DNA of 64,000 nucleotides from contig NZ_JACHON010000003.1 of assembly GCF_014206945.1 (NCBI RefSeq), forward strand, positions 186,001 to 250,000, written 5' to 3'. The position numbers were made by a program, and so were the translations under genes. The notes under the pieces are model-generated. The model was given only the letters and a program-made list of their open reading frames with translations, did not search any database and was not told the DNA's origin. This DNA comes from Gracilibacillus halotolerans. Its GTDB lineage: Bacteria > Bacillota > Bacilli > Bacillales > Amphibacillaceae. Positions 18,513-28,362 of the stretch are shown here, piece after piece. Numbering within the stretch: position 1 is the stretch's first letter; the number at the start of each line of letters is the position of its first letter.

Positions 18513-20807
18513 TTAAGCTTTCTTACTTTTATAATTAGAACGATACTTTCCGGGTGTGATTCCTTCAATTTTTCTAAAAGACCGGATGAAATTTTGAGAA
18601 TTATTATATTGTAAAAGCTCTGCAATTTCCTTCACGGATTTATCCGTAGTTGTTAACCATTCTTTCGCTTTTTTCAGACGATATTGTAACAAGTACTCAC
18701 TAAACGAGTATCCAGTTTCCTTTTGGAACAGTGTACTTAAATAAGTCGGGTTATAATGTAATTCTGCAGCAATGCTATCTAAAGATAAATCTTCATCAAA
18801 GTTTTTATGAATGAGGCTAATCATTCTATCTGAAATCCTTTTATTCTTAGATTCATCCTTTTCGTTAATTCCGCTTATCAATGGTTCTACGATAGAATGG
18901 ATGATCCATTCTTCCATTTCTTGCAGAGAACGGAAACGTTGATAATCATTAATATTCTCTGTTGTATTAAAGTTTTCTACTCTCACCCCTATTTCTTCCT
19001 TTACCTCAAATAGTTCATATAAGAAGCGTGAGAGCATGATTTCAAGCTGTGGATGATGAATATCATGTCGTGTCAAATACGTGAAAAATTTCTTTATATC
19101 ATCCTTTGCATTAGAAATATTTCCGAGTTTAATAGCGTCAAAAATGTTCTTTGTGATAGTAGTTGGATAGGGAGCAAAATTAGAATTTTTTCGATTTAAA
19201 TTATCATAAAAAATGGTAGTGGTTTCTCCCATTTTCAAACGATATTTTAAAGCCTCTTTACTTTCTTTAAAAGCTATTTCCGCGTCTTCTAATCTAGTAA
19301 AACGAGAGCTTATCCCAATGCTTACAGATAAGTTGAAAATGTCACGTATTCGTTCTTGAATATATTCAGCCTTCTCATTTATTTGTTGGGTGTACGTAGA
19401 AATACTTTCCTCATTCATTAATACTAGAGTTGTTTGAGTATCATTGATAACAACAGGGGTGAGTCTTTCTGTCTCAGGTATCAAATCTTCTATCAAATTA
19501 TTAATCGCAAATAAAATTAAATCTCGATCATTTTCGTTAAATCGATTATCATAAAAGGCATCTACCTTTACAGAAAGCACGATAAAGCTGTACCAATCAG
19601 TCGTATAGTTGAAAGACTTCATTTTTAATGGCAATTCTGACGAGCTAACTTTACCTTGAAGTAAGCGAATCGTAAACAATTGCTTTAATTGGTTAACTTG
19701 ACTTTGAATTCTCTGTTCTAGTTGTTGATTTTGATTTAATAGTTTCTCAATATGTGTTTCAATCACTTCAAATTCATTTGTAGATGATGGAGTGTCACCA
19801 CCACTGCCAGCTACTGCATTTCGAAGTTTCTTAATTGGTTGATACAGCATATTACCACTAATAAAAGCAAAGCATAGTGAAATGATGAGGAGGAATGATA
19901 CGATTAATACTGTAATCCACCCAATCGAACTAGATTTCTTATGTAGGTCACTAATTTTGACGACCGATAAGTACGTCCAGTTATTTAATTTTGATTTACG
20001 AAAAGAAATTTTATAATCAATATCCTGAATATTAAACTCAAATTGGCCATATTCTTGTTGTTGATCAATTGACTGGAACAGTTTCTGAGGTACATAGCCG
20101 TCTTCACTTACATATTCCATGTTACTATCTGCGACCACTTGATTGTGTTCATCTAATACAATGAAAGCTTCATTATCTGTACTCTCAGCCATAATCTTTT
20201 TAAGCTCACAAGTAGGAATTAGAACAGAAATAAGTCCATCTTTTTTATTCGTTAAAATAGGGAGTTTTTTTACCAAGTTAATGTAAGAGGGACAACTTTT
20301 TTTCGTAGCGTTAGGTATCTCTAGTTTGTCCGCATCCTCCAATAACCAATGAGAATGTCCAGGAAGATTTAAATATAGAGAATTCAGTGTCGCATATGTA
20401 TCACCAGATAGCCTGGATAATCCATCATTATTAATTAGCCAATTTTTATCAAAGCTTACTAAAATCATATCCTCGATACCAGTCTCTAATGTTTGTAGAT
20501 GATTTAAATCCTTTCGCAGGTTATGAAATTCACTAAAAGAAACAGCATCCATATCGGTTTTTAATACATCCACGGTTTGTGGAGAACGAACAAAGTAAGT
20601 AGTAGATAAGTCGATATAGCGTAAAACTTGCTCAATATTCGTTTGTATTTGATAAATGTTTTGCATTTTTTCTTCATTGGAATAATCCACAATTGCTTTT
20701 GATGACTGCCAATATGACAAACCGCCTGTTATAATAACAGGCAGTGTGCTTAACACTACAAGAAATGCAATTAACTTAAAATAATGACGAGTGGAGAATC
20801 TTTTCAT
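18513..20807 (-). CDS. YesS-like membrane-anchored AraC-family regulator
   Basis: 764 aa. Membrane segment at ~10-30, an extracellular sensor of ~260 residues, a second membrane segment at ~292-315, a cytoplasmic linker (~330-640) with a predicted coiled coil (LEQRIQSQVNQLKQLF) and a degenerate cyclase-like region, then an AraC HTH pair at ~660-764 (IAAELHYNPTYLSTLFQKETG; IAELLQYNNSQNFIRSFRKIEG). This is the architecture of B. subtilis YesS, which activates rhamnogalacturonan genes on sensing oligosaccharides. ATG with AAGGAAG upstream. It lies 48 bp after a DUF624 gene, and both are divergent from the LplABC-type importer they probably control. Confidence 0.88.
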   Translation of the reverse strand: MKRFSTRHYFKLIAFLVVLSTLPVIITGGLSYWQSSKAIVDYSNEEKMQNIYQIQTNIEQVLRYIDLSTTYFVRSPQTVDVLKTDMDAVSFSEFHNLRKDLNHLQTLETGIEDMILVSFDKNWLINNDGLSRLSGDTYATLNSLYLNLPGHSHWLLEDADKLEIPNATKKSCPSYINLVKKLPILTNKKDGLISVLIPTCELKKIMAESTDNEAFIVLDEHNQVVADSNMEYVSEDGYVPQKLFQSIDQQQEYGQFEFNIQDIDYKISFRKSKLNNWTYLSVVKISDLHKKSSSIGWITVLIVSFLLIISLCFAFISGNMLYQPIKKLRNAVAGSGGDTPSSTNEFEVIETHIEKLLNQNQQLEQRIQSQVNQLKQLFTIRLLQGKVSSSELPLKMKSFNYTTDWYSFIVLSVKVDAFYDNRFNENDRDLILFAINNLIEDLIPETERLTPVVINDTQTTLVLMNEESISTYTQQINEKAEYIQERIRDIFNLSVSIGISSRFTRLEDAEIAFKESKEALKYRLKMGETTTIFYDNLNRKNSNFAPYPTTITKNIFDAIKLGNISNAKDDIKKFFTYLTRHDIHHPQLEIMLSRFLYELFEVKEEIGVRVENFNTTENINDYQRFRSLQEMEEWIIHSIVEPLISGINEKDESKNKRISDRMISLIHKNFDEDLSLDSIAAELHYNPTYLSTLFQKETGYSFSEYLLQYRLKKAKEWLTTTDKSVKEIAELLQYNNSQNFIRSFRKIEGITPGKYRSNYKSKKA

Positions 20808-20855
20808 CGCTCAACTTCCTTTACGGAATATTCTCTCTTTATTAACTAGGAACCT

Positions 20856-21527
20856 TCATCCAGTTTCAGTGGAGGATATAGAAGCTTGTTCACGTTGTAA
20901 AGCTTTTTCTTTTTTTCTCCATAGTTGTATAAAACCTAAGTTGGCAAATAGCATGACAAAATAGGCACTTGTGCTAAATGTGAAAAAGAAAATTAATAAA
21001 GGTGTCTTCATAGAAATATAATAAATAATAGCAAGCACTGTTAAAGCACTAATGGAAAAATGGAGATTAACGACCCCGATGGATAATGCATAACGGATAT
21101 ATTGCCAAAAGCTAAGCTGATAGTGTGCATAAACCGCTGGTAGATTAAGAAACAACATCACATATAAAACAAGTGCTATGAAAAATAATCCAAATAAGAT
21201 AGGATAAAATGAACTGTTGTACATCAGACCTGTGTATTTTAGATAGATGGATAAAATATAGCCGGCTACAATCAAGAGTAGTGCGAATAGGTTTCCATGA
21301 AGAAAGCTTTTCTTAAAATGGAATAAAAACGTTTGAAAAATAGGAATGTCATAGTCTTTCTGTATCCATTTTCGCACAACAGCAAAGGTAGCTAAAAGAG
21401 CTGGCATCCATCCGAATAGAACAAAACCTACTAATGTAAAACCAATAAATAATAAATTAAGCCAAGCGAATCGAGTGATCCATACACTCCATTTATAAAA
21501 ACCAGCCCAAATTCCTGATAAGCCCAT
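20856..21527 (-). CDS. DUF624 (YesL/YesV-like) membrane protein
   Basis: 223 aa with five to six hydrophobic segments, starting with WITRFAWLNLLFIGFTLVGFVLFGWMPA, the conserved N-terminal block of DUF624. The fragment AVVRKWIQKDYDIPIFQTF matches the conserved cytoplasmic loop. Family members recur in Bacillus pectin clusters next to YesM/YesN or YesS regulators; the molecular role is unknown. ATG with AAGGGGAT upstream. Cotranscribed with the YesS-like gene. A second DUF624 protein is encoded at 63.2 kb. Confidence 0.85.
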   Translation of the reverse strand: MGLSGIWAGFYKWSVWITRFAWLNLLFIGFTLVGFVLFGWMPALLATFAVVRKWIQKDYDIPIFQTFLFHFKKSFLHGNLFALLLIVAGYILSIYLKYTGLMYNSSFYPILFGLFFIALVLYVMLFLNLPAVYAHYQLSFWQYIRYALSIGVVNLHFSISALTVLAIIYYISMKTPLLIFFFTFSTSAYFVMLFANLGFIQLWRKKEKALQREQASISSTETG

Positions 21528-21610
21528 GGTGTATCCCCTTTTATCTTTCTTTATTATTTATACCTCTAGCTTTATGATACCTGTTTTTGAAAAATTCGTA
21601 AACATGTAAA

Positions 21611-21625
21611 ATAAAGCGCTTACTT
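21611..21625. promoter_or_regulatory. Possible cre site near the DUF624 promoter
   Basis: ATAAAGCGCTTACTT resembles a cre core, AAGCGCTT, with degenerate ends. Part of the 375-bp divergent control region. Confidence 0.4.
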
Positions 21626-21775
21626 ACACGAGTGCTAATCAACACCATTCTAAACGTTGATACTCTAGCGTTTCTTGAAGATATTCACATAAGAATAATC
21701 ATTTTATGAGATGTGTAAAACCCTTGTAACAAGAAATGATTGTTTCCGAAAAAAACCTCTTGGAAAACGTTGTTA

Positions 21776-21789
21776 TGTAAACGTTTACA
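21776..21789 (+). promoter_or_regulatory. Perfect-palindrome cre site upstream of the LplABC-type importer
   Basis: TGTAAACGTTTACA is a fully symmetrical match to the CcpA consensus, 114 bp before the binding-protein start. A second weaker AAAACGTT lies just upstream at 21764. Strong catabolite repression of the pectin operon is likely. Confidence 0.82.
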
Positions 21790-21902
21790 GATAAGTGATA
21801 AAGTGATTATATACAAAATGTAGTTCTGTCCTATAACATGAAGGTGTACCTGTCAGATGACAGAAGTTTTCTACAATTTTATAAAAATGGAGGGTGGTTA
21901 GT

Positions 21903-23450
21903 TTGAGTAACATGAAAAGATTTTTAGCACTTATCATCATGATTTTATTCGCAATTGTTTTAACCGCTTGTGGAGACAGTTCAGAAGAAAGTGGTGGAGG
22001 AGACAATACTAGCAATAATGATACAGAAGAAAATGCTAACAGCGATGAAGAATCAGATGAATCAGATGAAGCGTATTCTTTTACTATCATGGCAAACTTA
22101 CACACACCAGAAGTACCAGATGAAAAAGTATTAAACAAAATTGAAGAAGCAACAAACACAGATGTAGAGATTCAATGGGTTCCAGATAACAACTATGAGG
22201 ATAGATTGAATACAGCGTTTGCAACAAGTTCATTACCACAAGCAGTGTTCATGAAGAACCAAACAACATTCCTACAATTTAGAGAAGCAATTGAAGATGA
22301 GCAGTTTTGGGAGTTAGATGATTATCTTGATGAATTTGAGAATTTAAAGAAGCTTAAGGAAAACGTACAAGATAATACGAGAGTTAACGGTAAGCTCTAT
22401 ACTCTCTACCAAGGTCGTCCTCTTTCAAGACAAGGAATCATTTATCGTAAAGACTGGGCAGATAATCTTGGTTTAGCCGCACCAACTACAACTGATGAAT
22501 TTATGGAAATGGCAAGAGCATTTACAGAAGATGATCCAGACGGAAATGGAAAAGATGATACGTTTGGTGTAACAGACAGAAGTGATTTAGTATATGGTGC
22601 ATTTAAAACAGTAGCTTCCTGGTTTGGAACTCCAAACGAGTGGGGTGAAAAAGATGGTCAACTTCTACCAGAGTTTATGTTTGATGAGTACAAACAAACG
22701 ATGGACTTTTTTAAGGAAATGCATGAAAACGGATACATCAACCAAGACTTCCCTGTAACGAGTAAAACAGATCAACAGGAATTCTTTAAAAATGGTTCAG
22801 CAGGAATTTACGTAGGATCTATGGGTGATGTAATCAGTCTTTATAATGATGCGGTTGCGATTAACCCAGAAGTTGAATTTGATGTTCATAACCAGGTAAA
22901 AGGTCCACATGGTGAATTTGGTATTTGGGCAATTCCAGGTTTCGGTAACCTAGTAATGTTCCCGAAAAGCTCGGTAGAAACAGAAGATGATCTAAGAAAG
23001 ATACTAGCGTTCTTTGACAAAATGATGACACCAGAAGTGGCAAACACTGCTTACTGGGGTATTGAAGGCGAACATTATGAAGTAGTAGATGGATTTGCAA
23101 AAGTGTTAGATTCAGAGGTTAGTGAGAGAGAAGTAAAGCCTTACCAAGCAATTGAAATTGGTGAAGCAGAAACAAGTGGTCGCTACGAAGGATATTTCGA
23201 ATATGAACCAAAAGCAAAATCAGAAGAGCTATTTAAAGATAATGAGAATTACTTAATTGAAAACCCAACCGTACCATTATATTCAGAAACATTCGTTCAA
23301 GATGGTGCGCGATTACAGCAAATTATTACAGACGCGACATACAACTACATCATCGGTCAGTTAGATGAAGCAGGTTTCGAGGCTGCAGTTGAAAATTGGC
23401 AATCACAAGGTGGAGACAAAATTATCGAAGAATTTAACGCGTCAGAATGA
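21903..23450 (+). CDS. LplA-type oligosaccharide-binding lipoprotein
   Basis: 515 aa. Signal peptide ending in lipobox LTAC (Cys23), an acidic Ser/Asn/Glu-rich linker (~24-55), then a large family-1 binding protein of the LplA/YtcQ type (IMANLHTPEVPDEK; IYRKDWADNLGL; FGIWAIPGFGNLVMFP). LplA-type proteins bind oligosaccharides, in several species aldouronates or rhamnogalacturonan fragments. TTG at 21903 is chosen: GGAGGG ends eight bases upstream. An in-frame GTG at 21894 overlaps that site. A strong cre and the divergent YesS-like regulator mark it as the induced first gene of the pectin operon. Confidence 0.9.
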   Translation: MSNMKRFLALIIMILFAIVLTACGDSSEESGGGDNTSNNDTEENANSDEESDESDEAYSFTIMANLHTPEVPDEKVLNKIEEATNTDVEIQWVPDNNYEDRLNTAFATSSLPQAVFMKNQTTFLQFREAIEDEQFWELDDYLDEFENLKKLKENVQDNTRVNGKLYTLYQGRPLSRQGIIYRKDWADNLGLAAPTTTDEFMEMARAFTEDDPDGNGKDDTFGVTDRSDLVYGAFKTVASWFGTPNEWGEKDGQLLPEFMFDEYKQTMDFFKEMHENGYINQDFPVTSKTDQQEFFKNGSAGIYVGSMGDVISLYNDAVAINPEVEFDVHNQVKGPHGEFGIWAIPGFGNLVMFPKSSVETEDDLRKILAFFDKMMTPEVANTAYWGIEGEHYEVVDGFAKVLDSEVSEREVKPYQAIEIGEAETSGRYEGYFEYEPKAKSEELFKDNENYLIENPTVPLYSETFVQDGARLQQIITDATYNYIIGQLDEAGFEAAVENWQSQGGDKIIEEFNASE

Positions 23451-23455
23451 TAGTT

Positions 23456-23495
23456 AGAGGTAGGGCTCTCTCGGGAGCCCCTATCTCGATTTTTT
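23456..23495 (+). terminator. Terminator-like hairpin after the LplA-type gene
   Basis: AGAGGTAGGG.CTC pairs with GAGCCCCTATCTC with one bulge, followed by GATTTTTT. Probably partial, adjusting receptor to permease ratio. Confidence 0.75.
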
Positions 23496-23643
23496 ACAAG
23501 GATAGGAGATGATCATTATGTTATGTCAGTTGCCTTAAAGAACCTCATGCTCCCTAACAAAAAGAGTAACTCATAAGATAATGGTCATTTGCCATCTGTT
23601 CCATTTAGAGTACAACCAAATATAAAAAGAAAGGATACTGCTT

Positions 23644-24600
23644 ATGGGAACAAGTACAGTGATACAAGATAAGAATACTCTTAAGAAAAAAAGAAAATCA
23701 GAAACTTGGAAGAAACTAAGAAAGAATAAATACCTTTATTTAATGATTGCGCCTGGATTGATTTACTTTCTAATTTACAAATATTTGCCGATGTATGGAC
23801 TCATTATTTCTTTCCAAGATTACAAACCTTATCAAGGAATTATGGGGAGTGAATGGGTAGGATTTGAACATTTTCAGAGGTTGTTCACAAGCCCTGAATT
23901 TTGGATGATATTCAAAAACACATTGGTACTATTTGCTTTACAGTTATTAATCTATTTCCCAGTTCCAATTATATTATCGCTTATGTTAAATGAGGTTCGT
24001 CATAGTTTATTTAAACGAGGTATTCAAACGATTGTATATATTCCTCACTTTATGTCTTGGGTTGTTATTGTATCCATCAGTTATGTGATGCTAACTCTTG
24101 ATGGTGGGATTATCAATGAAATTTTAGACTCAATAGGTTTAAGTAAAATAAACTTTCTTTTAAATGAAGATTGGTTCCGGCCAATGTATATTTTACAAGT
24201 TATATGGCGTGAGGCTGGTTGGGGTACAATTATTTTCCTAGCAGCGATAACAGCAGTTGATCCACAGTTGTATGAAGCAGCTCGTATGGATGGAGCAGGC
24301 CGTTTCCGTCAAATGTGGCATATTACATTACCTGCAATTCGAAACGTTATTATCATTCTACTTATTTTGAAAATTGGTGATGTTTTAGAATTAGGTTTCG
24401 AGCATGTGTATTTATTGTTAAATTCCTCTAACCGTAATGTAGCTGAGATATTTGATACCTATGTGTATGTGGCTGGTTTACAACAAGGTCAATTCAGTTA
24501 CAGTACCGCAGTAGGATTCTTTAAAGGTGGAGTCGGTTTAGTGTTAGTTGTTTTTGCGAACTGGCTAGCGAAGAAATTTAACGAAGAAGGTATTTACTAG
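23644..24600 (+). CDS. LplB-type ABC permease
   Basis: 318 aa, the length of LplB. A charged N-terminal tail (about 30 residues) precedes six membrane helices. Motif YLPMYGLIISFQDYKPYQG and EAA loop YEAARMDGAGRFRQMWHITLP are typical of the family. ATG with AAAGGA upstream. Forms the translocation pore with the next gene product; needs an ATPase encoded elsewhere. Confidence 0.93.
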   Translation: MGTSTVIQDKNTLKKKRKSETWKKLRKNKYLYLMIAPGLIYFLIYKYLPMYGLIISFQDYKPYQGIMGSEWVGFEHFQRLFTSPEFWMIFKNTLVLFALQLLIYFPVPIILSLMLNEVRHSLFKRGIQTIVYIPHFMSWVVIVSISYVMLTLDGGIINEILDSIGLSKINFLLNEDWFRPMYILQVIWREAGWGTIIFLAAITAVDPQLYEAARMDGAGRFRQMWHITLPAIRNVIIILLILKIGDVLELGFEHVYLLLNSSNRNVAEIFDTYVYVAGLQQGQFSYSTAVGFFKGGVGLVLVVFANWLAKKFNEEGIY

Positions 24601-24617
24601 AGGAAGGAGACGAGCTT

Positions 24618-25502
24618 ATGGCTAAAAAAAGAAAAAGAATATCTACAGGTAGTGCAGTCTTTGATGTAGTCAATTACTCATTATTATTACTTTTTGCGTT
24701 GATCACTTTTATACCGTTTGTTCATGTGGTTGGAAGTTCCTTTGCGACGAGTGCGGAGGTTGCAAATACAAAATTTTTACTATTTCCAACAGAGTTTACG
24801 TTGACAGCATATAAATATATCTTTTCGACCGATACAATCTTTCGAGCGTTATTTGTATCCGTTCTAGTTACTGTCGGGGGAACATTATGGAGTATGCTTT
24901 TCTCGACTCTGACAGCATACGGTTTATCCCGAAGAGACTTAGTAGGTCGTCGTGTTATTAACTTCTTAATCGTATTTACATTACTATTTAATGGTGGAAT
25001 GATACCAACTTTCCTAGTCGTACAGCAAACAGGATTATTAAACTCATTATGGGCGTTGATTATACCTGTTACCATTAATGCGTTTAACATGATTATTTTA
25101 CGAAGCTTTTTTATGAACATCCCTACAAGCTTGGAAGAATCAGCAAAAATTGATGGAGCGAACGACTTTAGTATTTTGTTCCGAATCGTATTACCGATTT
25201 CACTTCCGGCGCTTGCAACCATTTCCTTATTCTATGCAGTAACGTATTGGAACACGTACATGCACGCTATTCTATATTTAGCAGATGCAGACAAATGGCC
25301 GGTGCAAGTACTATTACGACAAATCGTTATTCTTGCAAGTGGTGTTAACTATGATGGTGCGGCTTTTGATGATGTTCCGCCACCAGAGGTTACAGTTAAG
25401 ATGGCGACAATTGTTGTGGCAACTTTACCAATATTGCTTGTTTATCCTTTCTTGCAGAAATATTTTGCGAAAGGTGCATTACTAGGATCTGTGAAAGGTT
25501 AA
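24618..25502 (+). CDS. LplC/YtcP-type ABC permease
   Basis: 294 aa with six membrane helices; EAA loop LEESAKIDGANDFSILFRIVLP, C-terminal FAKGALLGSVKG typical of the family. ATG with AGGAAGGAG upstream, 17 bp after the previous gene. Followed by a terminator, so the downstream catabolic genes are partly insulated. Confidence 0.93.
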   Translation: MAKKRKRISTGSAVFDVVNYSLLLLFALITFIPFVHVVGSSFATSAEVANTKFLLFPTEFTLTAYKYIFSTDTIFRALFVSVLVTVGGTLWSMLFSTLTAYGLSRRDLVGRRVINFLIVFTLLFNGGMIPTFLVVQQTGLLNSLWALIIPVTINAFNMIILRSFFMNIPTSLEESAKIDGANDFSILFRIVLPISLPALATISLFYAVTYWNTYMHAILYLADADKWPVQVLLRQIVILASGVNYDGAAFDDVPPPEVTVKMATIVVATLPILLVYPFLQKYFAKGALLGSVKG

Positions 25503-25519
25503 ACTATATGGATACTAAA

Positions 25520-25561
25520 TGGCTAGCACTACGCATCATGCAACAGCGCTAGCCAATTTTT
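25520..25561 (+). terminator. Terminator after the LplC-type permease
   Basis: TGGCTAGC (25520-25527) pairs with GCTAGCCA (25548-25555), then ATTTTTT. It shares its arm with terminator 2 after araA. Confidence 0.75.
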
Positions 25562-25631
25562 TCGATTTCTACTATGGGGGTAACGAAGTAGATAGAATCA
25601 TTGTTAAAAATATCAGGGAGAGAATAATTGC

Positions 25632-26852
25632 GTGCCTAAAAATAATCAAAAGTTGAAAAAGACTCAAAGGTTATCCACTCACGCGAAAAATGTATTAATC
25701 AATCATGCTATTTTTCAATTTGGTGGGTCATTATCTGTAATATTTGTCAATTTATATTTATGGCGTCTAACGAATGATCTTTGGGTCAATGGTATGTATA
25801 ATTTGGTCGCACTACTTGCCCAAGCAGTGACGACTTTCGGTATAGGCAAGATGTCCAAGAGAAAAGGCAGAACAACGATATACCGCTATGGTATTTTTAT
25901 GACTGCCTTGTTTTATTTATTGCTCGTTATCGTTCAAGAAGCGATGGTGCACTATTTTCTTCTATTCGCACTGCTTCGAGGTATTGCACAAGGACTTTAC
26001 TGGGTCGCTTATTTTACCATTGTCCATGAAGTATCCTCAAATGAAAATAGACACCGATATTTAGGTCTAAATCAGATGATTATGAGTACGGCTAACCTTG
26101 TAGCACCTGCACTCGCAGGTATCGTTATCGGGCTATTTGATAGTTTGATTGGTTATGTGCTCGTTTTTGGAATGGCCTTTGTTATGTTTATTTTCGCTAC
26201 AATTGGAAGCTTTCGTATTAAGAAAGAAAGCATACAACATCGAACCTACTATATGAAATATTTAAGTAGCATAATTAAAAAGAAACAGGGATTCGGAAAA
26301 GCGTTATTTGGCTGGCTTATTATCGGTTTTCCACAAGGGATTTTCATGTATGTTCCTGCAATCTTAATTTATAGCATTTTTAACTCAGAAGAAATTGTCG
26401 GCATTTTAAATGCAGCTTTTCTAGCGGTTACTATTCTAGCAAGTTATGTAATATCACGCGTTGCCAAGACAGAGAATACACGCCAATATTTATGGATTGC
26501 TGCAATTGGATTAATCGTTTCTAGTATTTTTATCACGATAGAAATAGCGGTGTGGAGTGTCGTTATATTCATGGTTACAAAGAACGTGTTTAAACCACTA
26601 CAAGGCAATGCATATGCGGCATATTATTTTCAATGGTTAGATCATATACCGCTTCGCTCGGCTTTCCGAACAGAATCCGTTGTTCTTAGAGAAACGCTCA
26701 TTAACTGTGGAAGAGGATTAGGAATAGTCGTATTTATGATATTTTCTAATGAAATTAATACACAGACAGTCGGATTCGTTATTTTAGCTGTAATGATGAT
26801 TCAATTACTATTACCATTCTTAGTTAATCACAATAAGATGATGGAGGGATAA
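25632..26852 (+). CDS. Major facilitator superfamily transporter
   Basis: 406 aa with about twelve hydrophobic segments and a loop GKMSKRKGRTTIYR between helices 2 and 3 that matches the MFS A-motif position. Placement directly before GH28 with a 1-bp gap suggests transport of a pectin-derived sugar or acid, possibly galacturonate, but the substrate is not readable from sequence. Export is equally possible. GTG start with AGGGAG eleven bases upstream; no better start exists. Confidence 0.72.
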   Translation: MPKNNQKLKKTQRLSTHAKNVLINHAIFQFGGSLSVIFVNLYLWRLTNDLWVNGMYNLVALLAQAVTTFGIGKMSKRKGRTTIYRYGIFMTALFYLLLVIVQEAMVHYFLLFALLRGIAQGLYWVAYFTIVHEVSSNENRHRYLGLNQMIMSTANLVAPALAGIVIGLFDSLIGYVLVFGMAFVMFIFATIGSFRIKKESIQHRTYYMKYLSSIIKKKQGFGKALFGWLIIGFPQGIFMYVPAILIYSIFNSEEIVGILNAAFLAVTILASYVISRVAKTENTRQYLWIAAIGLIVSSIFITIEIAVWSVVIFMVTKNVFKPLQGNAYAAYYFQWLDHIPLRSAFRTESVVLRETLINCGRGLGIVVFMIFSNEINTQTVGFVILAVMMIQLLLPFLVNHNKMMEG

Positions 26853-26853
26853 A

Positions 26854-28362
26854 ATGAAAACGTTTGATATTACTAATTTTGGCGCATCTAGAGAGAGAAA
26901 AGATAATACGGATGCTATAGCAGCAGCAATCCATGCATGTCATGAAGCTGGAGGTGGAACGGTATATATTCCTTCAGGGACATTTAAGACTGGGCCTATT
27001 CGTCTCCAAAGCAATGTAACACTGTATCTGGATAATGGCGCTGTACTTTCTTTTACCGACGATTTTAATAGATACCCGATTGTTCGAACCCGATGGTCTG
27101 GCTATGTTTGCCACGCTTTTATGCCGTTAATTTTTGGTGATAATGTGTCAAATGTTTCGATTAAGGGGGACGGCACTATTGATGGTAACGGCCAGAAATG
27201 GTGGGATGTCAATCGGAAGCTTAGAAGGAAAGAAAGCTATCAATCTTCAAAAACAGATGAAATCAAAAAATGGAATGCAGATTTTAAAGAGCCTGGTGAT
27301 ACGAATTTAGTAGAGTGGCCATCGCAATTTTTGCGTCCACCTCTCCTTCAATTTTTCGAAAGTGAGCACATTACCATTTCAGGGATTACACTACGTAATT
27401 CACCGTTTTGGAATACACATCTCGTCTTTAGCAAAAATATTGCGATTGACCACGTTACGTTTGAAAATCCAGATGATACACCTAATGGGGATGGTCTCGA
27501 TGTAGAGTCATGTGAGAACGTTCGGATATCTAATTGTCATTTTAGTGTTGGGGACGATTGTATCGCTCTAAAGTCAGGGATTAATGAAGATGGAAGATTG
27601 TATGGAAGACCGACAAAAAATGTCGCGATTACAAACTGTATCATGCATGCGGGACACGGTGGTGTCGTATTTGGAAGCGAGAATTCAGGTGGGATAGAGA
27701 ATGTCACCGTTTCTAATTGTGTTTTTGATGGTACTGATAGAGGGATTCGAATTAAAACGAACCGCGAACGAGGTGCTTACATACGCAATATTACAGTAAC
27801 GAATATTATGATGGATGGCGTTCTTTGTCCCATTGCGATTAATTCTTTTTATCGCCATGGTGTAAGCAGAAGTAATCAACATTTACTAGACGGTGAAGCC
27901 ATTGAAGTGAGTGAAAAAACACCTATCGTAGAGAAAATAAGAATAAATAATATTGTAGCGGTGAACACACGAGCTGCTGCAGCATTTATTTATGGTTTAC
28001 CAGAGATGCCGATAAGAGACCTTACGTTGACGCACCTAACGTTGGAAATGACAGAAGATACCAGCATCCCTGGTGGAGAGCCAGACATGGTGAGGGAAGA
28101 AATTGAGATGAGTGGCGAAGGGATGTATTTAAAATATATAGAGAACTGTTATTTGCAGGATGTAAGGGTGAAACAGCGTAAAGGGCCAGCGCTTTTTATT
28201 GAAGAAGCTACTACAATTTCTCTGAATGAGTTCTCCACAACGTCTCAACATGATAACGTCGTAGTAGAGACAGATAACGTGAAGGATTTATCGATTGAAG
28301 GTAGACAATGGAAACAAAATAAAGCTAGTTATTTAAAACAAAGGGAGGCAGTGAAGGAATGA
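26854..28362 (+). CDS. GH28 polygalacturonase-family glycosidase
   Basis: 502 aa right-handed beta-helix. Catalytic signature intact: NGDGLD (Asp213, Asp216), GDDCIAL (Asp234-Asp235), GHGG (His268) and RGIRIKT. No signal peptide, so it probably acts as an intracellular exo-enzyme on imported galacturonides or rhamnogalacturonides, as do other cytosolic GH28 proteins in Bacillus pectin clusters. ATG with GGAGGG upstream; overlaps the following GH43 gene by four bases (ATGA), indicating translational coupling. Products would feed UxaC/UxaE encoded 6 kb downstream. Confidence 0.93.
   Translation: MKTFDITNFGASRERKDNTDAIAAAIHACHEAGGGTVYIPSGTFKTGPIRLQSNVTLYLDNGAVLSFTDDFNRYPIVRTRWSGYVCHAFMPLIFGDNVSNVSIKGDGTIDGNGQKWWDVNRKLRRKESYQSSKTDEIKKWNADFKEPGDTNLVEWPSQFLRPPLLQFFESEHITISGITLRNSPFWNTHLVFSKNIAIDHVTFENPDDTPNGDGLDVESCENVRISNCHFSVGDDCIALKSGINEDGRLYGRPTKNVAITNCIMHAGHGGVVFGSENSGGIENVTVSNCVFDGTDRGIRIKTNRERGAYIRNITVTNIMMDGVLCPIAINSFYRHGVSRSNQHLLDGEAIEVSEKTPIVEKIRINNIVAVNTRAAAAFIYGLPEMPIRDLTLTHLTLEMTEDTSIPGGEPDMVREEIEMSGEGMYLKYIENCYLQDVRVKQRKGPALFIEEATTISLNEFSTTSQHDNVVVETDNVKDLSIEGRQWKQNKASYLKQREAVKE

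Noticed and set aside
23519-23539. Six-codon frame with AGGAG upstream between receptor and permease genes
   Set aside because: Too short to distinguish from chance; no sign of an attenuator in which its translation would matter.
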